DNA of 51,237 nucleotides from an uncultured Pseudomonadota bacterium (GTDB taxonomy: Bacteria; Pseudomonadota; Alphaproteobacteria; RF32; CAG-239), in NCBI GenBank assembly GCA_949290295.1, contig CASERH010000002.1:1-51237 (forward strand). The letters are read 5' to 3'. Shown here piece by piece: positions 31,655-40,501 of the stretch. The translations under genes and the position numbers were made by a program. The notes beneath the pieces were generated by a model. It saw only the letters and a program-made list of their open reading frames with translations, was not told the DNA's origin and did not search any database. Within the stretch, counting starts at the first letter, position 1. Each line of letters starts with the position of its first letter.

Positions 31655-32802
31655 TGGCACATCGGTTGACATATGGAGGCGTTTTAGCTGCTATATTTTG
31701 GGCATTTAGCAGCACGCTCTGTTATGCGCCGACAGACCCGATTGTTAATGCCATAGACTATGCCAACGGTTTAGTAAAAGATGCCAGCTCCATCCAAGAA
31801 GAATATGCCAACTATGCCAACACATATGTTCAGGGAAAGATTGGCGAGCTTGGGGATGTGAATGCTATCAAAAAGAAGACGGATAAGGCAAAAAAATTAA
31901 AAGATCAGTACAACAAAGCACAAGAAAAGTATAGCAAAGCCAAGGCGCTGGCGGATAAGGCCAAAGAAAAGAAGGAAGCCCTGACCCAAAAAGCCAATGA
32001 GCTAAAGGCCAAAGCTGAGGATATGAAGAAAAAGTATGATGATGCCATGAAGAAGGTAAATGACATCAAAGATAAGGTTGAAGATGTAAAAGATAAGGTT
32101 GAAGATGTAAAAGACAAGGTTGAAGAGGGCAAAGCTGCATTCGAAAATGCCAAAGAGAGCGCTGCCGCACTCAAGGAAAGCGCAGCAGGAACCATAGATG
32201 CTGCTCAAGATAAGGTGAGTGGAGCAATAGACACAGCCAAAGAAAAGGCGGGCATGTCTGCAGAGACGGAAACGGATGTTGATGGAGAAGCTTTACCAGA
32301 TGAGGCCGCGGCAGTTTCAGAGGGAAATACTGAAGTAACAGAAGACAATATTCAAAAGGATCTTTCAGAAGCAACTCAAACCACACCACTGCCAACAGCG
32401 TCTGCATCTGATAGGGCATTGACAGCCATACAGGCTCTAACAAGCAATCAAGAGGGAGTGGTTACAAATATTGCTCTGCCAACAACAACGACATCTCCAC
32501 AGATGATAAGCACAATTTCAGCAGATGAGGTCTTGGAACTGAGCGAGACACAAGATAGTGAGATTGTACAAGCGCCTGAAGCAACTAGCGATTTTAATCT
32601 GGAAGAACAGTTGTTGATGTCTGATGAGCTCAAAGCAAAAGAAAGAAAAGAAAATGCCGCGCCGCAATTGACGGTAGAAGCGCTAAAAAAAGAATTAAAA
32701 GCGGGGGATGAAGCCAAGCTAAAGGCATTAAGAGAAAGCAGACGCCAAAGCTTCGGCTTGTCATCCGCAAAAGCAGTAGAGGAGAACGCCAATGAAAAAT
32801 AA
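31654..32802 (+). CDS. Exported coiled-coil T4SS-associated protein (paralogue 2)
   Basis: 382 residues with a signal peptide (to about residue 24). The next segment N-A-I-D-Y-A-N-G-L-V-K-D-A-S resembles the VirB5/TrbJ-like N-terminal helix seen in neighbours. A long Lys/Glu coiled coil (about 65-205) contains K-D-K-V-E-D-V heptads and ends in a segment close to that of the protein at 29488 (G-A-I-D-T-A-K-E-K-A-G-M versus G-A-I-D-T-A-K-D-K-V-G-I). The acidic low-complexity tail has no known domain. The start shares one base with the preceding stop, with GAGGAGG upstream. Confidence 0.7.
   Translation: MAHRLTYGGVLAAIFWAFSSTLCYAPTDPIVNAIDYANGLVKDASSIQEEYANYANTYVQGKIGELGDVNAIKKKTDKAKKLKDQYNKAQEKYSKAKALADKAKEKKEALTQKANELKAKAEDMKKKYDDAMKKVNDIKDKVEDVKDKVEDVKDKVEEGKAAFENAKESAAALKESAAGTIDAAQDKVSGAIDTAKEKAGMSAETETDVDGEALPDEAAAVSEGNTEVTEDNIQKDLSEATQTTPLPTASASDRALTAIQALTSNQEGVVTNIALPTTTTSPQMISTISADEVLELSETQDSEIVQAPEATSDFNLEEQLLMSDELKAKERKENAAPQLTVEALKKELKAGDEAKLKALRESRRQSFGLSSAKAVEENANEK
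32071..32133 (+). repeat. Three 21-bp direct repeats encoding coiled-coil heptads
   Basis: GATAAGGTTGAAGATGTAAA-type units, each 21 bp, encode K-D-K-V-E-D-V. The third copy is diverged. They show recent heptad duplication inside the coiled coil. Confidence 0.9.
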
Positions 32803-33292
32803 ACAAATAAAATGGGCAACCATCCTTTGCTGCAGCCTTTTGTTTGTTGCAGATGCGCAATCGTTTGAGATTCCCTCATACATAGAAGATCCTCAAGATG
32901 TGAGTGGAAATATAAACATTATTATTGAGCAAAATACACCCAAGAGAAGTTCATCAGCAGCGGCTCAAGATCTGTCCCAAAAGACCCAAGAGACCATATC
33001 TGAATATGCCGCCAGATTATATGCCGAAGCTTTGGCGATTCGAGCAAGTATGAGCCAAAAAGCCGGAACGGCAGATGCAATTGAGAGTTTGGCCGATAAT
33101 GTTTTGGGTTCCACCAACAAACAAGAGATTCTCCAAAACAATGTTAAGAGTCGGGTAAAAAACATAGCATTACATTTGAAACAGATTGTAGAATTAGAAA
33201 CGGCAATAGTAAATTTACAAAGTGCTCAGTTGTTGGCCGGAATGGACGAGGTTTCCACCTCAGATAATGAATCAGAGGAGGAAGATAGATGA
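32792..33292 (+). CDS. Small exported helical protein, possibly VirB5/TrbJ-like
   Basis: 166 residues with a signal peptide (to A-D-A-Q-S, about residue 24) and a short polar region. A helical C-terminal half with T-N-K-Q-E-I-L-Q-N-N and L-H-L-K-Q-I-V-E-L-E-T resembles the Gln/Asn-rich end helices of VirB5/TrbJ proteins, which are minor T4SS pilus components. The similarity is by pattern only. Starts inside the previous gene (11-nt overlap) with GAGGAG upstream. Confidence 0.65.
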   Translation: MKNKQIKWATILCCSLLFVADAQSFEIPSYIEDPQDVSGNINIIIEQNTPKRSSSAAAQDLSQKTQETISEYAARLYAEALAIRASMSQKAGTADAIESLADNVLGSTNKQEILQNNVKSRVKNIALHLKQIVELETAIVNLQSAQLLAGMDEVSTSDNESEEEDR

Positions 33293-34734
33293 AAAAAGTA
33301 TTGTGTATGTTGCTAAGTGTTTTTCTGGCAGTAGGTTTTGTTTTACAGACAGCTTCTTCAGCGCAAGCGCAATTTACCAAAATTGACGCCACCAAGACTC
33401 CGTCAAAATTAACAAATTGGTTCCAGACCCAAAAAGCCAAATGCGAAAAGATTATGGAAAGTGTACAAACTTCTCAATTTGGTCAATTCGTCGGAGACGG
33501 AATAAAATATACCAAAGAAGGCATCAAATTCGCCAAAGACGTTTATGATAAAAGCATAGAGCTGTACGGAGAGCTAAAAGAGAAAGTTTTAAACAGTGCC
33601 GAATATAAAATGGCGATGATATCCAAGCAAATTGCAGAAGAAAGCCAAAAACTCAAAGAGTTGCAAGAAGAAAAATTAAAGAAGCAAGAAGCAATACAAG
33701 CGGAGATAGACCTGTTAAAAGAACAAACTGCGGCCAAAATAAGCAGTATTCAGCAAAATATATCAGTTTTAGAAGCCAATGAGAATCAAGAGAAAGCAAC
33801 AAATGAAGGAGATGGGCTGATTTCTGCAAAAGCGGTTGAGAAGTTGCCTAAAATAGAAGATGCGCAAGAAGAAAAAACACCGGAAATGGAGGCGGTTGAG
33901 GCAGAGATTGAGCAAATTCAAAATGAGATGGAAATGCAGGTTGAGGACTATGAAAGTGAGATTGAAAATATAGAAGATGATTATGAAGAAAAGATTCTTG
34001 AACAAGGGGAAAAAATAGCCAAACTAACTCAAGAACTGGCAAAAGCAAGCTCTTCAAGCTCACTTGTCAAAAAAGAGTCAAGAAGTTCATCTGCAGCTTT
34101 ACAAGAAACACAAGATAAATTCTTATTTCCCAGAGCACCGAGCATCAGAGAAGATAAGAAGATAAGAAAACAAAGAAAAGAAGCTCTAAGCGAGGTAATT
34201 GTAGAAACAACAGCTGTCAAGGCGGATAAACAACTATCCAGAGCCGCTACAAAAGAAAAAACAGATTCCAAGGAAGAATTAAGCGATACCATGACAGGAG
34301 AATCGGAAGGCTCAGGTGTCAGTGCAGAGGTTTTGACAGAGCAACTGCAGATTTTGCGAAGCTATATAGATGTTGTTTTGGCAGATCTAAAATTACAAGC
34401 TTCAATAGAGGTAAACAGCTTGCGTCGGATTAGCTCTATCCCGCTGAAAGAGAAATTCAACCTTTGCGATTATACGGATCAGTCCAATGTCGGCCTTGAG
34501 GGGGTAAAGAAAAAAGCAAATACAGCAATATCCCCAGCCAATAAACTACGGGAAAATGCAACACAGATAAAAGAAAACATTGACAAGGCACAAGAAAAAA
34601 TCGGCGAAGCAAAAGATGGGATAAGCAGCACCGTTGATCAATACCAGCAAGTCAAAGACATGGCAAAAGAAGCGCAAGGTATCACTAAAAATTATGACAT
34701 AGGCATAGATCCATCAACCATAGGAGTGTTCTGA
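33289..34734 (+). CDS. Exported coiled-coil T4SS-associated protein (paralogue 3)
   Basis: 481 residues. The signal peptide ends S-A-Q-A-Q (about residue 27). An N-terminal segment T-P-S-K-L-T-N-W-F-Q aligns by eye with the proteins at 29488 and 31654. A strong coiled coil covers about 95-250, and a Ser/Lys-rich linker leads to a C-terminal helical region with one Cys (F-N-L-C-D-Y). ATGA overlap with the previous gene implies translational coupling. Probably a periplasmic or surface structural component; function unknown. Confidence 0.7.
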   Translation: MKKVLCMLLSVFLAVGFVLQTASSAQAQFTKIDATKTPSKLTNWFQTQKAKCEKIMESVQTSQFGQFVGDGIKYTKEGIKFAKDVYDKSIELYGELKEKVLNSAEYKMAMISKQIAEESQKLKELQEEKLKKQEAIQAEIDLLKEQTAAKISSIQQNISVLEANENQEKATNEGDGLISAKAVEKLPKIEDAQEEKTPEMEAVEAEIEQIQNEMEMQVEDYESEIENIEDDYEEKILEQGEKIAKLTQELAKASSSSSLVKKESRSSSAALQETQDKFLFPRAPSIREDKKIRKQRKEALSEVIVETTAVKADKQLSRAATKEKTDSKEELSDTMTGESEGSGVSAEVLTEQLQILRSYIDVVLADLKLQASIEVNSLRRISSIPLKEKFNLCDYTDQSNVGLEGVKKKANTAISPANKLRENATQIKENIDKAQEKIGEAKDGISSTVDQYQQVKDMAKEAQGITKNYDIGIDPSTIGVF

Positions 34735-37700
34735 TGATGAGAAAATATTTATACATATTTTTGAGTGCGGCACTTCTTCTGAGTGGAAAAAACGCCCAAG
34801 CCTTCTGGGGACTGGCCATAGATGGTTACCCAATGCCGGATTTTATTGATGAAGCTGCCTCATATGTTCAAAGTGCGGCAGATTTGGCAAATAATACTCA
34901 AAAAACAATAAAAACCACCCAAGATAACGTAAATAATCTCCGCACGGCAGTTATGTCTGTTTACAGTGGAGAGCTAAATACGCTGGTGAACAATTATGAT
35001 TTGCAGCCTGGTCAAAAAGAAATGGAAACCTGCATGTATTTAGGCAAGCAGTACAAGAATGATTCGGCTGATAATGTTTATGATTTGGTAAAAATATTAT
35101 TCCAACAATATCCGAGCGATGATCCGTTGGAAAAACAACAATACGATAATTATAAAGAAGAGTTTTATAAAGATACGGTAATAGAGATTTTTACCGCGGC
35201 CGGCGAAATACAAAAAGAGTTAGATGACAGCATACAACCCTCCATAGATGCCAGTATTGCTTGTATAAAAGGAGAAAGCAACAATTGTGGCAACGAGGCC
35301 AAACCTGAAGGTAACAATGATGCGGTTTTTGTAGAGGGTTTGGCCTTTGGCGCCGTCGATAATTTATATCAGACATTACTCAAGGTAACGGCGCTAAAAG
35401 CTCAATTCATTGCAGCGCAGGTAATTTATAAAAATCAGGCATTGGCTTACGTAAAGGGAGTAAAAGACCAAACAGCAGATACTTCTGCCGCGGCGGAAGA
35501 AGCTGCGGCCCAAGCGGCGGCGACAACAGAAGAAGACGCAACTACAAACGAGGTAGTCCCTCAAAGCCCGGAAACGCAAGCGCGGGTTGAGGCGTTAAGC
35601 AAAGTCTATGCTGAGGCCTCCACACACAATGCAGAGGTCTTTGCCTTTGCCCAAATTGGGATGACACAGTCTGAAAAAAGTTCAATTTCATCTTTGGCTC
35701 AGGTTGAGAGTGCGGTTACGTTATCTAATGATAAATCACAACAATATGTCGATGGCGCTCTCACCTTCGTGGTGCCGGATGTATCTCCGGAAAAACACGC
35801 CTACGTTTATGAAGAAGACAAGATGGCAGAATTAGATAAGATTGAGCCGGTAGATGAAGACGTCAATAAGGCTCGAAACGTTCACAATCTTATTCACGGT
35901 CTTAGTGATTATAAAAATGCGGCAGAAAGCGTGCAAGAGATGCGTGAACGATATGAAAAAGCCTTAAGCTCTCTGAAAAAAGCAGACAGCTGTGCCAAGA
36001 GTTATATCGGTCGTCATTTTAGCAATGCAGAGAGTATTTGGGGCAGCACCAACAACGTAACAGATTACGATTCTCGCAGAGGAATTTCCGGCTGGGCATA
36101 TAAAGCCTATGAAGCGGCAAAAGCAGCCGAAACAACGGAAACCAGCAGTGGAGACGTTGTCGCAATGGATATAGATTATGAAAGTGTGGATTTATCAGAT
36201 CCAACCGATACCAAGAAGAATACCGAGGTGATAGAAGCTCAAGGGAGCTTAAGCCCCGGAAAAAGCAAAGAAGAAAAAGCCGCGGCGGAAGCTCGAGCCA
36301 GTCGTATGCTCTCCTGGCAGATAGGTTCTGAAGCTTCCAAAATGTTGGCGGCGGATCCCTCAAAATGGGGAAAGGCGTTAAAAAGTCCGGCATTTCCGGT
36401 GTGGCAGGATGTGAAAAGCTTTTATAATCAATATCTGGATTTAAAATATGCCAACATAAAAAGCTACCTGGCATCTTTTACCAAAAATGATGTTTTGGCT
36501 GTTGTTGCCGAACGCCTGAAAGGAGGCGATGCGGCAGTAGATGATACTCTGCGTCGCAAAGAAGCCATTGCTCTGGAAGAACAACTATCAACAGAACTCC
36601 AAAGCGCGGACACCAAAGGAGGACAAGCCCTGTCAGGGTATGAGGCGGATTATCAAAATGGTCTGAAATTGTTGCAAGAACAAAGAAAAGCTCTTGTTAG
36701 CCGCTTAGATAACGCTTCTGAGGAGCTCAAAATAGAAAGCGACACTCTTTCTGATATGAGAAATCAGGTACAAGATGATGCCGGCACCACGATGAGAGAA
36801 AAAGTAACATCTCAAGAATCCTTTCCGGAAAATGTGAATGAAAGTGCTTCGGGCAATATGGAAATAGCCGAAGTTGAGGAATATGATGACCTCTCGACCT
36901 CATTCAACAATAATGTTTCAAAAAATAAGAGCTCATCGGGAATAGAAGAACAACAAAAGAAGGTTGAGCGCCAAAAACAAGTAGTTGCTTCGTTAGATAA
37001 TCAGCTAACCGAATTGGACAATAAAATAAAGACCTACCGCTTAAAGGCACAGTCTGGAATATTGGGGCTGAAAACATCTGCGCAAGAATCTAAAGATTCT
37101 CTGCTAGATCAAGCAACAGAGATGCTTTCTAAAGCGGATAACGATTATGCCAAGGATGTAAAGAGCAATTTGCTTGCGATTTTAAAGGACTATCCCCTAA
37201 AACAAGAGGTTGGCCTAATTATTACACCAGAAATGGTTTACGAGAGCTTGGAAAGCTCGGCCGATGAGGCTTTGGATACGTTATACGCTAGGGTTAAAGA
37301 GCGAGTAACCCAAGCCAGAAAACAAATTGCTTCCCTGGGAGATAATTTGTACAATCCCGATTATCATGAGCAGATAGATCAAATACACCAAAGTATGATA
37401 AGAGACATCAAAGCCATGGCTATCAGCGTAAACGCCACGGGAATTTCAGCCATTCAAGGAATAGAATTGTATGGAAAGTTGTTAACGGCAGATACTTCAG
37501 CCGAAACGGATGACTACTTTGTTGGATATCACGCCACGACAAGAGATCTTAAGGCTCCCAAAGAGATTTTTGTAGAAAATTTGCCGCCCTTGAGAGAGGT
37601 GTTTCATTTTGATGAAACGGATTTTCAAAACGTAAAGCCTTTTATGCAGGGTAATACCAAGACATCGACGATTCTTAATTCTGATTTCCTCAGTATCGGA

Positions 37701-38684
37701 GGAGAAATTCCGCAAGTTTGGCAATATATGCTTCGTCCGCATGCTTATGTTGAAGCAGATATAGATTTGCAAAAAGCTCTGGAGGAAGGGTGTGCCCAGG
37801 TTTCGTTTTTCCGCGGAGGAACAATGCCTTGCAAAGTCAAAGATTCGGCGATTATCGTAGATATGGATAGTGATGGACAATACATTCGCTCTTCGGCTAC
37901 GGGGGATTTACCTGAGTGCTCCTATCTAGAAGCACGATCCGGAGGCATATATCACACACGCCGAGAAGTAGGCATCAATCTTGGTAGCGGAGATGATGCA
38001 AGTTCAAAAGATTGCATGTACAGTGAGCTCGGAACGTTGTTTACGGCAGATGAAGAAGGAAACTTATTGTTTCGCCAGCCGACATACAATGCCTATTATG
38101 CCCTTTTAGATGAATTAAATAATGCAGAAGATGAGTTGAGCAACAGCCAAAAGAAGAGGTTGGCGGCCTATGACCGCACACCCTTGGCATTCAATCAAAT
38201 TGGAGAGTTTTTGGTCTACGCTGAGAACGAAAGAAACATAAAAGAGCAGTTGGATGAGGCAGAAAAACAATATAATGATATGCTTGAGAAACTCTATGCC
38301 ATTCTAAGAGAATATGGTTATGAGCCATCGTCTGGGTTAGATTTGGCAAAAGAAACCGACTATAATTTGGTTAGAGCCAAACTTGATAACATAAAAAATA
38401 CGGCTATAACGGAAGCGTTAAGCAAGATAGAAGAAGTCGATATTGCAGAAAACGATGTTGTCGCCGAGCGTATTGAAAGTCTTCAAAGCATTATTACAGC
38501 TTTGCAAAAAGATAAAGAAGAGATGACCATCATCGGGGGAGAGGTGGAAGATCAGAATAATCTTGACGAGGAAATAAAAAGCTCTAAAGTAAATGAAGAA
38601 GTCGCGGGTAAGTTCATCGATAGCCTAAACGAGGCATCTTCCAGCATTAATCTACCAGAAGCACCATATTGTGCCACTTACTAA
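34734..38684 (+). CDS. Very large exported protein of the T4SS locus
   Basis: 1316 residues. The signal peptide ends near residue 23 (N-A-Q-A). The region about 40-80 resembles the N-terminal helix of the neighbouring coiled-coil proteins (Y-V-Q-S-A-A-D-L-A-N-N-T). Middle coiled coils lie at about 640-770. A C-terminal region of about 500 residues is less repetitive and looks globular, with several Cys (G-C-A-Q-V, M-P-C-K-V, P-E-C-S-Y, K-D-C-M-Y, P-Y-C-A). No known family recognised. Its size and Cys content suggest an exported, disulfide-stabilised component. It starts at TGATG, overlapping the previous stop. Confidence 0.72.
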   Translation: MMRKYLYIFLSAALLLSGKNAQAFWGLAIDGYPMPDFIDEAASYVQSAADLANNTQKTIKTTQDNVNNLRTAVMSVYSGELNTLVNNYDLQPGQKEMETCMYLGKQYKNDSADNVYDLVKILFQQYPSDDPLEKQQYDNYKEEFYKDTVIEIFTAAGEIQKELDDSIQPSIDASIACIKGESNNCGNEAKPEGNNDAVFVEGLAFGAVDNLYQTLLKVTALKAQFIAAQVIYKNQALAYVKGVKDQTADTSAAAEEAAAQAAATTEEDATTNEVVPQSPETQARVEALSKVYAEASTHNAEVFAFAQIGMTQSEKSSISSLAQVESAVTLSNDKSQQYVDGALTFVVPDVSPEKHAYVYEEDKMAELDKIEPVDEDVNKARNVHNLIHGLSDYKNAAESVQEMRERYEKALSSLKKADSCAKSYIGRHFSNAESIWGSTNNVTDYDSRRGISGWAYKAYEAAKAAETTETSSGDVVAMDIDYESVDLSDPTDTKKNTEVIEAQGSLSPGKSKEEKAAAEARASRMLSWQIGSEASKMLAADPSKWGKALKSPAFPVWQDVKSFYNQYLDLKYANIKSYLASFTKNDVLAVVAERLKGGDAAVDDTLRRKEAIALEEQLSTELQSADTKGGQALSGYEADYQNGLKLLQEQRKALVSRLDNASEELKIESDTLSDMRNQVQDDAGTTMREKVTSQESFPENVNESASGNMEIAEVEEYDDLSTSFNNNVSKNKSSSGIEEQQKKVERQKQVVASLDNQLTELDNKIKTYRLKAQSGILGLKTSAQESKDSLLDQATEMLSKADNDYAKDVKSNLLAILKDYPLKQEVGLIITPEMVYESLESSADEALDTLYARVKERVTQARKQIASLGDNLYNPDYHEQIDQIHQSMIRDIKAMAISVNATGISAIQGIELYGKLLTADTSAETDDYFVGYHATTRDLKAPKEIFVENLPPLREVFHFDETDFQNVKPFMQGNTKTSTILNSDFLSIGGEIPQVWQYMLRPHAYVEADIDLQKALEEGCAQVSFFRGGTMPCKVKDSAIIVDMDSDGQYIRSSATGDLPECSYLEARSGGIYHTRREVGINLGSGDDASSKDCMYSELGTLFTADEEGNLLFRQPTYNAYYALLDELNNAEDELSNSQKKRLAAYDRTPLAFNQIGEFLVYAENERNIKEQLDEAEKQYNDMLEKLYAILREYGYEPSSGLDLAKETDYNLVRAKLDNIKNTAITEALSKIEEVDIAENDVVAERIESLQSIITALQKDKEEMTIIGGEVEDQNNLDEEIKSSKVNEEVAGKFIDSLNEASSSINLPEAPYCATY

Positions 38685-38703
38685 CAGGGATAAACTTTTA
38701 AAA

Positions 38704-39462
38704 ATGAGTCCAAGTCAGATAGAAAACGGCAAACAAACATTAGCCATTGAAGACGGAGCAAGGCGAGCCCCTGAGTTTTTAGAGCACCTGGAAAAAGAAA
38801 GAGAGGGAGCCAAATTAACCTATTATATGTGGCTGTCCAGATTTTTTATCTTTTTTGCAGGAGCATCATTGTTGTTATTGATAAGTTCGGCCTTGGCGTT
38901 ATTTCGTCTGGCGCCGATGGTAACAGTTGAGCCGTTTTTGATTATTAATCAAGATTCATCGGAAGAAATTGTGAGAGAAGAACCGATTACAACTGACATG
39001 ACATCAAAAGACAAGCTGATGAAAATGTTTATTGGCCAATATGTTATTTTGCGCAACACGGTAATAAACGACCCCACAGAAATGCGCTCACGTTGGTTGC
39101 CCGGCGGAATGGTAAACTATTTATCGGCAGAAGATGTCTTTTATGCATTCCACCAAAGCGCCTCTTCCAACTGGGAGGCGATGTTTAAGCGTGCTCTGGT
39201 AAGAGAAGTCGAGATTATTGATATCAGCCGTCAGGGTGGAGAAAGAAGTCCGGTCTGGAAAGTCGATTTCAAAACTTATGAACTATACGACGAGCAGGGA
39301 AAAAGTCAGGCCCAAAAGGAATCAACACTGCGTGTAAGATATTGGACAGCTTCGGTTACAGCCTATTTTATAAAAGAAAGAATGTTCATGGGGCGTCGCC
39401 TGATAAATCCGCTGGGTTTTACGGTTACTCGCTACTCTCAAACCGAAGTAGAAATATTCTAA
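38704..39462 (+). CDS. virB8: VirB8-like inner-membrane protein (copy 1)
   Basis: 253 residues: a cytoplasmic N-terminus, one membrane helix (about 50-72), then the VirB8 periplasmic NTF2-like domain. It shows V-E-P-F-L-I-I after the helix, G-Q-Y-V-I-L-R-N, R-V-R-Y-W-T-A-S-V and the terminal N-P-L-G-F-T-V-T-R-Y. VirB8 links the inner-membrane complex to the core. I chose ATG 38704; a GTG at 38671 overlapping the upstream gene would add 11 residues. A paralogue lies 309 nt downstream. Confidence 0.87.
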   Translation: MSPSQIENGKQTLAIEDGARRAPEFLEHLEKEREGAKLTYYMWLSRFFIFFAGASLLLLISSALALFRLAPMVTVEPFLIINQDSSEEIVREEPITTDMTSKDKLMKMFIGQYVILRNTVINDPTEMRSRWLPGGMVNYLSAEDVFYAFHQSASSNWEAMFKRALVREVEIIDISRQGGERSPVWKVDFKTYELYDEQGKSQAQKESTLRVRYWTASVTAYFIKERMFMGRRLINPLGFTVTRYSQTEVEIF

Positions 39463-39566
39463 TTTGTTGATAAGTATATTCAAGCTGTTAGACATTTAAA
39501 GTAAAAGAGTATAAGTTCATACTATCTGGAAGATTACAAATTTGAGCCTAAGAAGGGGTTTTTATA

Positions 39567-39755
39567 ATGGGTAAATATTCTAAGTTATTGATAGTGCTTG
39601 TTTTATTTTTGCTTTCTGGGTGCTTTGGCTCTTATTATGAGCCTGAGCCGGTTGGTATTGGTAAGGGTAGTGATGAGCTAAAATTATCTCCGTGCGCCTG
39701 TATGGAAATTGAATTGCCGAAAAATTTACCGGATTGGTTTGTTGCAACAATTTAA
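39567..39755 (+). CDS. VirB7-like small lipoprotein
   Basis: 62 residues with a hydrophobic signal and lipobox L-S-G-C (Cys19). The short mature part has Y-Y-E-P-E-P and a C-A-C pair near residue 43. Size, lipidation and position between two virB8 genes, upstream of virB9, match VirB7 outer-membrane core lipoproteins, which stabilise VirB9 through disulfides. Sequence alone cannot prove this. AAGGGG lies about 9 nt upstream. Confidence 0.65.
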   Translation: MGKYSKLLIVLVLFLLSGCFGSYYEPEPVGIGKGSDELKLSPCACMEIELPKNLPDWFVATI

Positions 39756-39770
39756 AACGGAATAGCATAG

Positions 39771-40496
39771 ATGGCAGAGAGAATAGGAACATCTCCGGAC
39801 GGGCGTAAACTTTTAGGCAGTAATGCTCCAAGAGCGCGTCGTCAGCAGTCAGAAGACGTTTTTGTCGCCAATGTTGGTGAAAAACGCTATTTGTGGACAG
39901 CTCGGGCTTTTGCTGTTATTACAGCGTTGAGCCTTTGCTGTAACATTGTTCTTATTCTTGCTATTTTCCAGGTTTTGCCTTTGTATCGGGTTGAGCCGTT
40001 TCTGCTTACTTTTCAAAACAAATCGGAGCAAGTCTACAATATCCAACCCATCAAAGAGGGGTTAAGAAACCAGAAGGCAATTACCGAGGTGTTTGTGAGA
40101 GAATATGTCTTGTTGCGCAGTTCTTTTACGAGAGATATTGCGGAAATGGAGGCGCGATGGTCCGCCGATGGCCCAATTAAAGAAATGTCTTCACCGAGAA
40201 TATATGATGATTTCCTGAAGAATACGGCTCAGAGGGCCCTTAGTGTTATTCGCACCCGAGGCTTGAGTAGGGATGTAAAGATTTTGTCTGTAAATGAACT
40301 AACAAACGGAATATGGCAAGTTGAATATGAAACTAGAGATATGTATCCGGAATCAACGGCACCGGAGGTAAATTATTGGACAGCGTCTCTGAATGTTTAT
40401 TACCGCCCCAAGACTGTGAAATATGGGGACAGGTTAAAAAATCCGATAGGTTTTACGGTCGACAGATATGCGTTGACCTTTAATAAAGTGGAGTAG
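39771..40496 (+). CDS. virB8: VirB8-like inner-membrane protein (copy 2)
   Basis: 241 residues of the same layout as copy 1: one membrane helix (about 42-65), Y-R-V-E-P-F-L-L, R-E-Y-V-L-L-R-S, V-N-Y-W-T-A-S-L and N-P-I-G-F-T-V-D-R-Y. It differs throughout at moderate level, so this is an old duplication or hetero-oligomer partner rather than a recent copy. The ATG begins 15 nt after the lipoprotein stop. Confidence 0.87.
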   Translation: MAERIGTSPDGRKLLGSNAPRARRQQSEDVFVANVGEKRYLWTARAFAVITALSLCCNIVLILAIFQVLPLYRVEPFLLTFQNKSEQVYNIQPIKEGLRNQKAITEVFVREYVLLRSSFTRDIAEMEARWSADGPIKEMSSPRIYDDFLKNTAQRALSVIRTRGLSRDVKILSVNELTNGIWQVEYETRDMYPESTAPEVNYWTASLNVYYRPKTVKYGDRLKNPIGFTVDRYALTFNKVE

Positions 40497-40501
40497 CACA
40501 A

